Of a DNA stretch of 64,000 nt, positions 41,439-48,818 are shown in pieces. The notes below the pieces were generated by a model that searched no databases, had not been told where the DNA came from, and worked only from the letters and a program-made list of their open reading frames with translations. A program made the position numbers and the translations under genes. This DNA comes from a virus: the IMG/VR virus record IMGVR_UViG_3300042554_001855, positions 59,212-123,211 of that record. One strand, given 5' to 3'. Positions within the stretch are counted from its first letter, which is position 1. Every line of letters starts with the position of its first letter.

Positions 41439-42473
41439 TTATCTAACGTGATGACCACCAAACATAAATCTCATGCCATTCAGGATTTTTGCTCCGAAAG
41501 ATCCGAGATTGCGTGAATTAAATCGCTCAAATAGGGCAGTAGTAATAACAGGAGCGGATATCCCCAAATCCACAGCGGCAGAAACAGTCCAACGACCCTC
41601 ACCGCTGTCGGATACCCCACCAGAGAACTGTTTAAGCTCACTGTTGCCGCGTAACACATCAGCAGTAAGATCAAGTAACCAACTACCAACCACGCTACCA
41701 CGACGCCATAACTCAGCCACCTCAGCAACATCAATATCATAGCAATAGGATTCGGGGTCTGCCATTGGGGCGACTTCTGCATCTCCTTCTCTAACATACT
41801 GAGCACCTGCGTTTGCGTTTTTGATGATGTTGAATCCTTCAGCGTATGCTTGCATGATGCCATATTCAATACCATTATGCACCATCTTTACAAAGTGACC
41901 AGCACCAGGACCACCACAATGCAACCAACCGTGCTCTGCAGAAGTTACGTCTGAGTCAAATTGAGTCCTGGGGGCAGCACTGATTCCTGGGGCAAGGGCA
42001 TCAAAAATGCGCGAACAAGAGGCGACCGCAATATTTCCCCCACCAACCATAAGACAGTATCCACGATCCAAACCATAAACACCGCCGCTAGTGCCACAAT
42101 CAATATATTGGATACCCATCTTTGCCAAACGTTCTGCTCTTTTCCGACTGTCTTTAAAATTGCTATTGCCATGATCAATAATAATATCTCCCTCACTACA
42201 AAATCGTAATAACTCATTGATTGTCTCCTCTACTGTTTCTGCTGGCACAACCATTTGGAAGATTCCTGGTTGTATTCCCCCGTTTTTTGTTTGTTTAACT
42301 ACTTGAACAAGATTTTGAATAGTAGTTGTAACTCCATTAACAAATCCCTTTTCATAAGCTTCCTGAGCCTTTTCATAATTTCTCCTGTAACCCCAGACTT
42401 CAATTCCTGCCTTCATCATGCGGCGAGACATTCCTTCTCCCATTCGCCCCAGTCCAATTAATCCTACTCTCAT
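41439..42473 (-). CDS. gnd: 6-phosphogluconate dehydrogenase, decarboxylating
   Basis: 344 residues of the short (GndA/YqeC-like) form. The cofactor site is VGLIGLGRMGEGMSRRM, the substrate/catalytic block DCGTSGGVYGLDRGYCLMVGG, then GAGHFVKMVHNGIEYGIMQA with the catalytic Lys, and FGGHHVR at the end. It oxidises 6-phosphogluconate to ribulose-5-phosphate and CO2, giving NAD(P)H. Preceded by GGGGAG. In cyanophages gnd goes with talC and zwf to drive host carbon to pentoses and reductant. Here it is fused transcriptionally to PTOX. Confidence 0.95.
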   Translation of the reverse strand: MRVGLIGLGRMGEGMSRRMMKAGIEVWGYRRNYEKAQEAYEKGFVNGVTTTIQNLVQVVKQTKNGGIQPGIFQMVVPAETVEETINELLRFCSEGDIIIDHGNSNFKDSRKRAERLAKMGIQYIDCGTSGGVYGLDRGYCLMVGGGNIAVASCSRIFDALAPGISAAPRTQFDSDVTSAEHGWLHCGGPGAGHFVKMVHNGIEYGIMQAYAEGFNIIKNANAGAQYVREGDAEVAPMADPESYCYDIDVAEVAELWRRGSVVGSWLLDLTADVLRGNSELKQFSGGVSDSGEGRWTVSAAVDLGISAPVITTALFERFNSRNLGSFGAKILNGMRFMFGGHHVR

Positions 42474-42482
42474 AACTCTCCC

Positions 42483-42575
42483 CTAATATTGTGGATATGC
42501 GTGTGTAAGTCCCCAATAAACAAATAACCCAATGGAACTAAAAAGTAACAATGAAGAAATAAAAAGGTTATTCAT
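42483..42575 (-). CDS. Single-span membrane peptide, 30 aa
   Basis: ATG overlaps the end of the 37-aa gene by 8 bp; 30 codons follow. One helix (LFISSLLLFSSIGLFVYWGL) with the tail THAYPQY. It ends 9 bp before gnd. Typical size of thylakoid complex small subunits, but not identified. Confidence 0.55.
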   Translation of the reverse strand: MNNLFISSLLLFSSIGLFVYWGLTHAYPQY

Positions 42576-42681
42576 CGTCTTCGTCCTCATAAGTAGATGG
42601 TTCTTCAAATAGTTCTTCTATTTTTTGTTGTGTAACTCTTCTTTGGAGTTCTTTTAAATCTTCTTCTGTAAGAGAGATCAT
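42568..42681 (-). CDS. Acidic small protein, 37 aa
   Basis: ATGA overlap with the previous gene; sequence is Glu-rich and helical (MISLTEEDLKELQRRVTQQK, then EELFEEPSTYEDEDDE). No family. Only its compact placement supports translation. Confidence 0.5.
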   Translation of the reverse strand: MISLTEEDLKELQRRVTQQKIEELFEEPSTYEDEDDE

Positions 42682-42857
42682 TTGTCCTTGAGTAAGTCTT
42701 CTATTCTTTTACGCATATTTGAACTTTCCTGTTTCATATAGTCTCGGAGAGAATATCCTCTTTGACCTCTCATAATACAAGTGCCTTGATAGAACATCGT
42801 GGCGGCAAATACTAACAGGAAAACAATACCGATTAGTTCAGGGTAATGTTGAGCCAT
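42678..42857 (-). CDS. Single-span membrane protein, 59 aa
   Basis: Starts within the end of the 66-aa membrane gene. N-terminal helix (LIGIVFLLVFAATMFYQGTC) followed by a basic tail (RGQRGYSLRDYMKQE, RKRIEDLLKDK). No signal cleavage site evident. Part of the small-protein series ahead of gnd/PTOX. Function unknown. Confidence 0.6.
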   Translation of the reverse strand: MAQHYPELIGIVFLLVFAATMFYQGTCIMRGQRGYSLRDYMKQESSNMRKRIEDLLKDK

Positions 42858-43033
42858 GGTAATACAGGCGGAATAACACCTACAAGTCGGAGGAGTCCTT
42901 CAGCAAATAAAGCAAGAACCACCCAACCGACGCACATGCTAATGATAGAAGCATTACGGTTGTGTCGTCGTATAGCAGCATCAATCATCTCCTGAACTTC
43001 AGAACGGCTTACAAACTCGTCTTGAGGTTCCAT
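42833..43033 (-). CDS. Single-span membrane protein, 66 aa
   Basis: ATG 43033 overlaps the stop of the 49-aa gene (TGATG). N-terminal cytosolic helix with SRSEVQEMIDAAIRRHNRN, then a membrane segment (IISMCVGWVVLALFAEGLL) and a hydrophobic end (VIPPVLPWLNITLN). Arrangement resembles small phage membrane proteins of unknown role. Second gene of the PTOX unit. Confidence 0.65.
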   Translation of the reverse strand: MEPQDEFVSRSEVQEMIDAAIRRHNRNASIISMCVGWVVLALFAEGLLRLVGVIPPVLPWLNITLN

Positions 43034-43182
43034 CACTTCTCATCTCCAAGAAACTTCGCAAGTGGGTCTTTTCTGGTCTTTACGATTTCAACAGATCTCT
43101 TGTAGAACATATTGTCCGTATTACCAGACGTTTCAAACGTCTCCTTGATCTTCACCCAATTGTCGTAGGTGCGTTGATCCAT
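43033..43182 (-). CDS. Hypothetical protein, 49 aa
   Basis: First gene behind the promoter at 43.2 kb. A soluble, charged protein (MDQRTYDNWVKIKETFETSG, VEIVKTRKDPLAKFLGDEK). It is linked by TGATG to the next gene. Function unknown. Confidence 0.6.
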   Translation of the reverse strand: MDQRTYDNWVKIKETFETSGNTDNMFYKRSVEIVKTRKDPLAKFLGDEK

Positions 43183-43206
43183 AGGGTTTTAGATTGAATA
43201 TTATTA

Positions 43207-43237
43207 GTTATACTAGTGAGTACTTTTACTATGTCAA
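43207..43237 (-). promoter_or_regulatory. Promoter of gnd/PTOX unit
   Basis: Minus strand TTGACA at 43232-43237; possible -10 boxes are TAGTAT (43210-43215, 16 bp spacing) or TATAAC (43207-43212, 19 bp). About 25 bp ahead of the 49-aa gene. Confidence 0.55.
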
Positions 43238-43298
43238 CTATGTGTTGATACAAAAATATAGATTAAGAAAATCTAAAACTTTGTAATATTTGTAACAA

Positions 43299-43383
43299 GG
43301 AAGATCAGGGATTCGAACCCTGGAACGCTATTAACGTTATTAGTTTTCAAGACTAACGCCATCAACCACTCGGCCAATCTTCC
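43299..43383 (-). tRNA. tRNA-Ser (UGA)
   Basis: Minus strand: acceptor GGAAGAT/ATCTTCC, anticodon arm TTAGT-CTTGAAA-ACTAA (TGA), a long variable arm (TAACGTTAATAGCGTT) as in class II tRNAs, and T-arm CAGGGTTCGAATCCCTG. A sigma70-like promoter lies just upstream. Confidence 0.93.
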
Positions 43384-43394
43384 GATTATGTTAT

Positions 43395-43423
43395 AATATA
43401 CACTATCTATTCAATTTCGTCAA
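43395..43423 (-). promoter_or_regulatory. tRNA-Ser promoter, TTGACG-17-TATATT
   Basis: Minus strand TTGACG (43418-43423) and TATATT (43395-43400), 17 bp apart, 12 bp ahead of the mature tRNA 5' end. It abuts the start codon of the divergent plus-strand gene. Confidence 0.65.
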
Positions 43424-44032
43424 GTGCTTATCACCCCATCAACAAAAAGAATTGAGTTTGAAAGACTACTCAAAAAACTTGGATATCGTGATAGGTCTCC
43501 AGTTTATCCAAAAGAAAATAAAAGATATCAACAAGTCAATTTTAAATGTGAGGATGGCGCTCTAGCAATTTATACATTTATAATACTTTATCAAACTAAA
43601 AAAAGTTACTTATACTTAGAGTTTGAAGACCATTATAACTCACCACAGTTAGAAGAAAAAATAAAAACTTTAGCAGAAAGAATTTATTTTCATGAAAAAA
43701 CCAGAGTTGCAGAGGTTGGTTATGAAGTCAAATATACTAAGCAACCAAACGAATTTTCATTAGAAGAAAGGAAAAAAATCTTCTATAACTTTATGAAATA
43801 TACTTATAAAAATTTAGAAGAGGGTATGGTCAAACTTTCTCCAAGACCTGGAGATGTTTTAGTTGCAAAACCACATGGACCAAAACTAAACGATGGTTTT
43901 ACAGAGTCTTCACTGGTTATTGGAAAACACCAACGTTCTTTGGTTGCTCGCAGATTTGGTTTTGGAAAACTAAATGATGATGGATTTCAGTATGCACGTT
44001 ATGATGAAAATACTATACTAAGACCTATCTAA
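43424..44032 (+). CDS. Hypothetical protein on plus strand, 202 aa
   Basis: GTG start; one of only five plus-strand genes in the window. Soluble, basic, with RYQQVNFKCEDGALAIYTFI and a C-terminal block (SPRPGDVLVAKPHGPKLNDG, SLVIGKHQRSLVARRFGFGK). No domain recognised. It is divergent from tRNA-Ser and converges with the zinc-ribbon gene, overlapping its end by 8 bp. TATAAT lies at 43392-43397 on the plus strand but without a good -35. Opposite orientation suggests a separate acquisition. Confidence 0.65.
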   Translation: MLITPSTKRIEFERLLKKLGYRDRSPVYPKENKRYQQVNFKCEDGALAIYTFIILYQTKKSYLYLEFEDHYNSPQLEEKIKTLAERIYFHEKTRVAEVGYEVKYTKQPNEFSLEERKKIFYNFMKYTYKNLEEGMVKLSPRPGDVLVAKPHGPKLNDGFTESSLVIGKHQRSLVARRFGFGKLNDDGFQYARYDENTILRPI

Positions 44033-44276
44033 CTTCAAAATCTAAACGTCTTACTTTTCTATTTCTACGAGCATTTTGATATTCTAGGTCTTCATTGGAA
44101 AAGACACTTGATTTTTGATTTGAAGCATTAGAAGATACCATTACAATTTTAGACAAATCTAAAGCAGTAATAGTTTCCCCTCTAACTGTGGTCATATTAG
44201 AACACCCACAGCACCTTGTTTTTGTAGGGTGGCTAGTCAATTCGACTCCACACTCTTTACATCTAATTACAATCAT
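44025..44276 (-). CDS. Small zinc-ribbon protein, 83 aa
   Basis: N-terminal zinc ribbon: two CxxC pairs in MIVIRCKECGVELTS and TRCCGCSNMTT. The remainder is a Ser/Asn-rich stretch and a basic tail (ARRNRKVRRLDFEVR). Small zinc-ribbon proteins in T4-like phages may bind nucleic acid or polymerase; no specific role is shown. It follows the Dps-like gene by 22 bp and converges with the plus-strand gene. Confidence 0.65.
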   Translation of the reverse strand: MIVIRCKECGVELTSHPTKTRCCGCSNMTTVRGETITALDLSKIVMVSSNASNQKSSVFSNEDLEYQNARRNRKVRRLDFEVR

Positions 44277-44298
44277 GGTTTAAAAATAATTAACTTTA

Positions 44299-44859
44299 TT
44301 ATTCTGGAATTACTTCTTCAATTGGTTCTTCGACTGACTCAGTTTGTACAGGTGCTTGTTGAGGAACTTCTACTTCTACTTGGATATCTTCTAGTGCCGC
44401 AGATGCCGATCTGGCAGTCTCTGAGATAGACCTCAACATCCACACATATTTGCCATGAGACTCCATTAAGTCCTGAAGAATATTTGCTGTAGCAAGACTC
44501 TCAATTCTTTCAGCAGAATTGGAAGCATCAATTAGCATATCAATAAGTGTTTGATTATCACCAAGAAGTTGCTTCACCATCATCTTAGCGTTGATTCCCT
44601 GAGCACTATTTGATGCTTGTTCAATATGAGTGACTTCAGTGATTCTAGTTAGTGTGCTCACTGGTTTCATACCAAGAAATCTCATATGTTCAGTCAGACG
44701 ATCGATCTCTTCAAACATTGCAGTATATTGCTCACCGAAGAGAGTATGTAGTTGGTGAAAATCAGGTCCTACAACATTCCAATGATAAATCCATGTCTTA
44801 TGAAACAAGACAAACAAAGATGCCTGAATATCACTCAATTGTTTGAAAAGTTTTTCCAT
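44299..44859 (-). CDS. Dps-like ferritin protein, 186 aa
   Basis: The Dps ferroxidase-centre helix is evident: HKTWIYHWNVVGPDFHQLHT followed by FGEQYTAMFEEIDRLTEHMR, with the inter-subunit His and acidic ligands. The remaining helices match in length to about residue 150. A Pro/Glu/Val-rich tail of about 30 residues (VEVEVPQQAPVQTESVEEP) is extra compared with bacterial Dps. Dps oligomers store iron and protect DNA from peroxide. A late promoter box 18 bp upstream points to late expression, so packaging with the virion or DNA protection late in infection is possible. Confidence 0.78.
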   Translation of the reverse strand: MEKLFKQLSDIQASLFVLFHKTWIYHWNVVGPDFHQLHTLFGEQYTAMFEEIDRLTEHMRFLGMKPVSTLTRITEVTHIEQASNSAQGINAKMMVKQLLGDNQTLIDMLIDASNSAERIESLATANILQDLMESHGKYVWMLRSISETARSASAALEDIQVEVEVPQQAPVQTESVEEPIEEVIPE

Positions 44860-44877
44860 TATACTTCTTTTTTGAAG

Positions 44878-44885
44878 TATTTATA
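44878..44885 (-). promoter_or_regulatory. T4-type late promoter box before Dps-like gene
   Basis: Minus strand TATAAATA, 18 bp ahead of the Dps-like ATG and directly after tRNA-Val. Confidence 0.6.
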
Positions 44886-44888
44886 AAG

Positions 44889-44960
44889 TGGGCGATGACG
44901 GATTCGAACCGCCGACCAATTGCGTGTAAAGCAACTGCGCTACCGCTGCGCTAATCGCCC
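44889..44960 (-). tRNA. tRNA-Val (UAC)
   Basis: Minus strand: acceptor GGGCGAT/ATCGCCC, D-arm GCGC...GCGC, anticodon arm GTTGC-TTTACAC-GCAAT (TAC), T-arm GGCGGTTCGAATCCGTC. No CCA encoded. Confidence 0.94.
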
Positions 44961-44967
44961 AATCAAT

Positions 44968-45132
44968 TCAATGTTTATCCATAATGTATTCTACAGTATT
45001 TGCTACATCATTCATAGCATCACGTAGATGTTTTTGTTGTCCAGATTCTTGTCTGACAATTGGACGATGATCATCAGTCAAAGTCCAACGCCAGAGGTTC
45101 ATATCTTTACAATACCAGAGATTAATTTTCAT
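44968..45132 (-). CDS. Hypothetical protein, 54 aa
   Basis: ATG 45132 lies inside the end of the 70-aa gene (11 bp overlap); 54 codons follow and stop 8 bp before tRNA-Val. Aromatic, basic start (MKINLWYCKDMNLWRW), then QKHLRDAMNDVANTVEYIM. Soluble; function unknown. Confidence 0.6.
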   Translation of the reverse strand: MKINLWYCKDMNLWRWTLTDDHRPIVRQESGQQKHLRDAMNDVANTVEYIMDKH

Positions 45133-45334
45133 TCTTGAAGTATTCCAAACGAACCCAGTTAAGAAGAGTATTTAACTCATACAGTTCTTGTTTATATGTA
45201 GTATATTCTGGATAGTTTGAATCTCCAACTAAGTCAGAATCTTCAATAAAAGAAATTTCACTTTTAAGAAAATCCGCATAATGCTCAAAGGCAGTAATAG
45301 CAAGTTGTCTATCGAGTTGTGAAAGAAGAGACAT
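45122..45334 (-). CDS. Hypothetical protein, 70 aa
   Basis: Soluble, acidic, helical protein (QLDRQLAITAFEHYADFLKS, YKQELYELNTLLNWVRLEYF). First gene behind a terminator-embedded promoter. Function unknown. Confidence 0.62.
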   Translation of the reverse strand: MSLLSQLDRQLAITAFEHYADFLKSEISFIEDSDLVGDSNYPEYTTYKQELYELNTLLNWVRLEYFKNEN

Positions 45335-45355
45335 AAACCACCTGACTCGTTACTT

Positions 45356-45384
45356 ATAATACATTAAAAAGGGGGTTTTGTCAA
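45356..45384 (-). promoter_or_regulatory. Promoter TTGACA-17-TATTAT after pstS
   Basis: Minus strand TTGACA (45379-45384) and TATTAT (45356-45361), 17 bp apart. TTGACA is the loop region of the pstS terminator. Serves the two small genes and tRNA-Val. Confidence 0.75.
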
Positions 45385-45390
45385 CCCCCC
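45366..45390 (-). terminator. pstS terminator, loop contains TTGACA
   Basis: Minus strand GGGGGTT-GACA-AAACCCCC followed by five Ts, just after the pstS stop codon. Confidence 0.85.
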
Positions 45391-45396
45391 TATGTA

Positions 45397-46374
45397 TCAC
45401 TTCTCGCCCAGACCGACTTGTTGAACTTTCAGACGGGCACGGTTCAGGACCGAACCAGCAAGAGGAACATAACCCAGGTCATCAGCAATCGACTGTGCCT
45501 TAGAACTCAGAGCATAGTTCAGAGCATCACGAACAGCAGATGCCTTACCAGGAGCATAACCACTCTTATAGGCAAGAATCCAAGTCAGAGTGGAGATAGG
45601 ATAGGCACGGGCACCTGCAGGATTGGGATCTTCTCCAGCAAGGGTCACGGGGTCCAGTTTGATGCCATTCAGAGCGGCAGCACCAGTCACAGCAGAAGGT
45701 CCAACAAACTTACCTGCCTTGTTCTGAAGCACAGCAGCCTGGAGTTTGTTAGCACGAACGAATCCAGTGTTCAGATAACCGATACCGCCAGGAGTGTTAG
45801 AAAGGGTTCCAGCAACGCCTTCGTTACCTTTAGCACCAACACCAGTAGGCCAGTTGATTGACTTACCAACACCCGCAGTCCAACCACCAAAAGCATCCAG
45901 AGAATTAGTGAATGCATAGGTAGTTCCAGAACCGTCTGAACGATGGACAACTCTGATAGAACCAGCAGCACAACCAACTTCCTTCCAGTCCTTGATGTGT
46001 CCCATAAAGATATGGACAACTTGTTTCTGAGTCAGTTTCAGTTTGCATCCAGGCTTGTTATAGGCAACAGCAATAGTTCCACCGACCATAGGAATCTGAA
46101 CGACACCACGCTTTACTTTTGCTGCTTCCTTTGCTTTGATAGGTTCATCAGTAGCACCAAAATCAACAGTTCCAGCAACGAACTGGCGAACGCCAGCACC
46201 AGAACCAACGGACTGATAATTGACTTTTTCACCAGTGGTGGAAGAATAATCAACGAACCAACGCTGGTAGATAGGTGCAGGGAAGGTAGCACCAGCACCA
46301 TTAATAGCAGGTCCAGCAAATGCGGTAGCGGGAGCAAGAGCGAGACCGATTGTAGCAATATGTTTGAGTTTCAT
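45397..46374 (-). CDS. pstS: Phosphate-binding periplasmic protein PstS
   Basis: 325 residues with a signal peptide (KHIATIGLALAPATAFA, cleavage before GPAINGAG). Family blocks: INGAGATFPAPIYQRWFVDY, YQSVGSGAGVRQFVAGTVDF, FGATDEPI, and HRSDGSGTTYAFTNSL, whose Ser/Gly/Thr and Arg/Asp bind phosphate. It captures phosphate in the periplasm for the host Pst ABC transporter. Phage pstS is known from cyanophages of phosphate-poor water and is controlled by host PhoB; a Pho-box-like repeat is visible upstream. Adjacent to a porin gene, with its own terminator. Confidence 0.95.
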   Translation of the reverse strand: MKLKHIATIGLALAPATAFAGPAINGAGATFPAPIYQRWFVDYSSTTGEKVNYQSVGSGAGVRQFVAGTVDFGATDEPIKAKEAAKVKRGVVQIPMVGGTIAVAYNKPGCKLKLTQKQVVHIFMGHIKDWKEVGCAAGSIRVVHRSDGSGTTYAFTNSLDAFGGWTAGVGKSINWPTGVGAKGNEGVAGTLSNTPGGIGYLNTGFVRANKLQAAVLQNKAGKFVGPSAVTGAAALNGIKLDPVTLAGEDPNPAGARAYPISTLTWILAYKSGYAPGKASAVRDALNYALSSKAQSIADDLGYVPLAGSVLNRARLKVQQVGLGEK

Positions 46375-46396
46375 GAGAATTAAAAACTTCTTTGTA

Positions 46397-46429
46397 ATTG
46401 TACTCGATTAAGTTTAAGAGAAAGTTAAA
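46397..46429 (-). promoter_or_regulatory. Pho-box-like promoter of pstS
   Basis: Minus strand TTTAACTT-TCT-CTTAAACT (46411-46429): two 8 bp units three bases apart, matching the cyanobacterial Pho-box form, followed 8 bp later by a -10 box TACAAT (46397-46402). No -35 box, as expected for PhoB activation. Confidence 0.65.
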
Positions 46430-46443
46430 TGTCGCCAAACACC

Positions 46444-46468
46444 AAAAAACCTCCCCGAAAGGAGGTTT
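46444..46468 (-). terminator. Porin terminator
   Basis: Minus strand AACCTCC-TTTCGG-GGAGGTT followed by six Ts, 19 bp past the porin stop. Separates the porin and pstS transcripts. Confidence 0.88.
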
Positions 46469-46486
46469 AGAGGTATAAAGATACTA

Positions 46487-47989
46487 TCAGAAGCGGAAGG
46501 TCGTCTGAATCACACCACCATAATTGTCCGAAGCTTGCTTCAGACCTTGGTTGTTGGACACATAGAAGACCGCAGGAGTCACGCTAATCGCATCGCTAAC
46601 CTTGTAACGATAGAAGGCTTCCCACATAATTGCCTTTTGGTCATCATTCAGAGTAGCAGCATTACCAGGAGCACCGATGGCGAAACCAGCGGCATTACCC
46701 TTCACAAACACATCGCTCCACTGAAGACCTGCCATCCAAGTTTGTGAATCGGTAGCAGCATTAGGAGTCGTGCGGTTGTTAGACAGACTTACGGTGTTCC
46801 AACCATAAGCAGCACTCACAGAAGGAATGATGCCCGACTTCTTGGGTTGCCAGTAAGCATTAATCGCATAACCATTGGAGGTTTGGTTAGCAGCAAGGTT
46901 ACCAGAACCACCACCCAGAGCGTTGAAGTTACGGACGCGAGTTCCTTCAGTGCCGTAGCGGTAACCGAAAGCAATACCATACTGAGGAGCACGATACCCA
47001 ACTTGAGCAAGAGTGTTCAGAGAACCATCTTCATCAAACTGACCTTTGGTAGAATCGTTACCGCTCTGGGCAACATAGTTCAGGTTAGCAACGAAACCAC
47101 CTTTACCCTTCTTGGTGGGTTGTACCCACTCTACACCGAAACCAGAACCAGTTGCCTTGTTATAGACACCAGGAGCACCAGCAACGGAGAAGAAGTCAAG
47201 GATGTCCGACTTATATGCGGTAGGAACCCATGCCATCTCAGTGTTACGAACCTGAGCACCAGCGGTCAGATAAACGCCCTTAGCAAGTGCAGGGAAGCGA
47301 TAGTAGAGACGGTCAAGCGTCATCGTGTTCGCATAGGTTTCTGCCTTGTCCAGTTTGAACAGTGACGAGGAAGAACCGAAAGGTTGCGATGAGAAGTTAC
47401 CCGAACGCAGACGGGTCTTGAGCAGATCCTTACCAGTGAAGGAAGTATCAAAACTCAGACGGAGGTCATAGTTGAAAGCAGTGTTTCCAACGTTGGTACT
47501 GTTAGCAAGACGGGCGCCTTCTACACCACCCAGAACGAAGGTTGCTTCACCCTTGAGTTTGGTAGTAGTGGAAAACTGTTGTGCCTGAAGAGCAGCAGAC
47601 TGCTTCTCCAGTTTGGCAACGCGACCACGAAGAACTTGAAGTTCATTGGCGAACTCAGTAGCAAGACGCTGGAGTTCATCGGTAACTTCAGTTACGCGAT
47701 CCAGACAAGCATTCAGAAGAGCAGCGGCTTCAAAACGGGTCATGGACTTACCACCAAGGTAAGTTCCGTTTTCATAACCAGCAACGCAACCATAACGCTC
47801 AACCAGATTGCTGAGTGCCTGATAAGCCCAATCCGTAGGACGGACATCAGACAGTTGTGTGACGCTAGAAACTTGTTCTGTGGAAGTGTATTGGTTGACT
47901 GCTGCAATATTCAGGTCTGCGGCATTCGCAGCAACAGGAGCAACCATTCCAAAAGCAACAGGTGCAAGCATCAGTTGTTTGAATTTCAT
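46487..47989 (-). CDS. Cyanobacterial-type outer-membrane porin (SLH plus OprB-like barrel), 500 aa
   Basis: Signal peptide (LMLAPVAFGMVAPVAANA), then an S-layer-homology domain (TDWAYQALSNLVERYGCVAG, about residues 52-110) that ties cyanobacterial porins to the cell wall, a short coiled coil (LQRLATEFANELQVLRGRVA), and a long barrel of amphipathic strands ending in ...VIQTTFRF, with the terminal Phe needed for barrel insertion. Complete and host-like. Such Som-type porins let small solutes through the outer membrane. It stands upstream of pstS, so phosphate entry is an attractive role, but its specificity cannot be read from sequence. Probably of host origin. Confidence 0.9.
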   Translation of the reverse strand: MKFKQLMLAPVAFGMVAPVAANAADLNIAAVNQYTSTEQVSSVTQLSDVRPTDWAYQALSNLVERYGCVAGYENGTYLGGKSMTRFEAAALLNACLDRVTEVTDELQRLATEFANELQVLRGRVAKLEKQSAALQAQQFSTTTKLKGEATFVLGGVEGARLANSTNVGNTAFNYDLRLSFDTSFTGKDLLKTRLRSGNFSSQPFGSSSSLFKLDKAETYANTMTLDRLYYRFPALAKGVYLTAGAQVRNTEMAWVPTAYKSDILDFFSVAGAPGVYNKATGSGFGVEWVQPTKKGKGGFVANLNYVAQSGNDSTKGQFDEDGSLNTLAQVGYRAPQYGIAFGYRYGTEGTRVRNFNALGGGSGNLAANQTSNGYAINAYWQPKKSGIIPSVSAAYGWNTVSLSNNRTTPNAATDSQTWMAGLQWSDVFVKGNAAGFAIGAPGNAATLNDDQKAIMWEAFYRYKVSDAISVTPAVFYVSNNQGLKQASDNYGGVIQTTFRF

Positions 47990-48016
47990 AAAAGTTTGTT
48001 TTTAGTACTAAACGAC

Positions 48017-48045
48017 ATTGTACCAGAGATACAGATATACCTCAA
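48017..48045 (-). promoter_or_regulatory. Proximal porin promoter, TTGAGG-17-TACAAT
   Basis: Minus strand TTGAGG (48040-48045) and TACAAT (48017-48022), 17 bp apart, 27 bp before the porin ATG. Confidence 0.6.
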
Positions 48046-48112
48046 GTATTATGGGTCACATATAGACGCGAGTAGTTGGGGCGTCTGCTATGCGGGAGTA
48101 TTTAGAGTGACT

Positions 48113-48188
48113 TAACCAAATCTTAAAAGATAATTAAGTTGGTGGTATCATAGCATAACCGTATCGGTTGTGTCAATTAAGATACGGT
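48113..48188 (-). promoter_or_regulatory. Distal porin promoter in a hairpin loop, with possible Pho-box-like repeats
   Basis: Minus strand hairpin ACCGTATC/GATACGGT (48158-48188) holds TTGACA (48171-48176) in its loop; TATGAT (48147-48152) follows at 18 bp. Just beyond are three 8 bp units, CTTAATTA-TCT-TTTAAGAT-TTG-GTTAAGTC, spaced like a weak Pho box. There is no U-tract, so termination is doubtful. Confidence 0.45.
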
Positions 48189-48199
48189 TAAGATTATTG

Positions 48200-48814
48200 T
48201 TAGGGAACAAAAACATCAAAATTCAAAACAATACGTTCATTGTACTTTGGAATTCCAGCAGCATGATAATGTGCTCCATCAAAAACCACAACTCTTCCTT
48301 GTTTTGGAGTAACTCTTTCTAAGATTTCAATGTGTGCATCATCAGTAATCAAACCCTTTGGATTATGCCAGTTTGGATTACCTGCTGTTGAATCATCATC
48401 TTCGTCTTTACCATACTCAAATTTATTTTTCAGAATAACCGTATCTCCATCAGAATCATTCACATAATATAAGAATACGGTATGAGGAACTTCAATATCA
48501 TCAATATGAAAAAAGTCATGGTCCTTTTCATTCATTGATGGCAGTTGAAAAAATGTTCTAGCTCTTATTACATGGTCATAATTTACACCAGATTTATTAG
48601 AAACTTCATAAATTAGAGGTGAAAAAAAATCATAGTACTTACTGTTCATCTCTGGTCTGGTTTCACACAACCAATGAGTAAATCCAGAAGCACTCCCATA
48701 ATTATCAGAAGTTAATAGACGATTATAATGCCAATCAAAAACTTTACCAAAAAGAGTGGCTTTTATTTCTTCTTGATATCTTTTTCCAATAACATTATCA
48801 ATTACTTTTATCAT
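48200..48814 (-). CDS. 2OG-Fe(II) oxygenase-like protein, 204 aa
   Basis: Motifs: HxD iron ligands in KDHDFFHIDDIEVPHTVFLYY, the distal His in VVFDGAHYHAAGIPKYNERI and the 2-oxoglutarate Arg just after (NERIVLNFD). This is the prolyl-hydroxylase-like fold. Soluble. First of three neighbouring genes (48.2-49.9 kb) of cupin/2OG type, all leftward and nearly contiguous, which may modify one product stepwise. Substrate unknown. Confidence 0.75.
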   Translation of the reverse strand: MIKVIDNVIGKRYQEEIKATLFGKVFDWHYNRLLTSDNYGSASGFTHWLCETRPEMNSKYYDFFSPLIYEVSNKSGVNYDHVIRARTFFQLPSMNEKDHDFFHIDDIEVPHTVFLYYVNDSDGDTVILKNKFEYGKDEDDDSTAGNPNWHNPKGLITDDAHIEILERVTPKQGRVVVFDGAHYHAAGIPKYNERIVLNFDVFVP

Positions 48815-48818
48815 ATGA

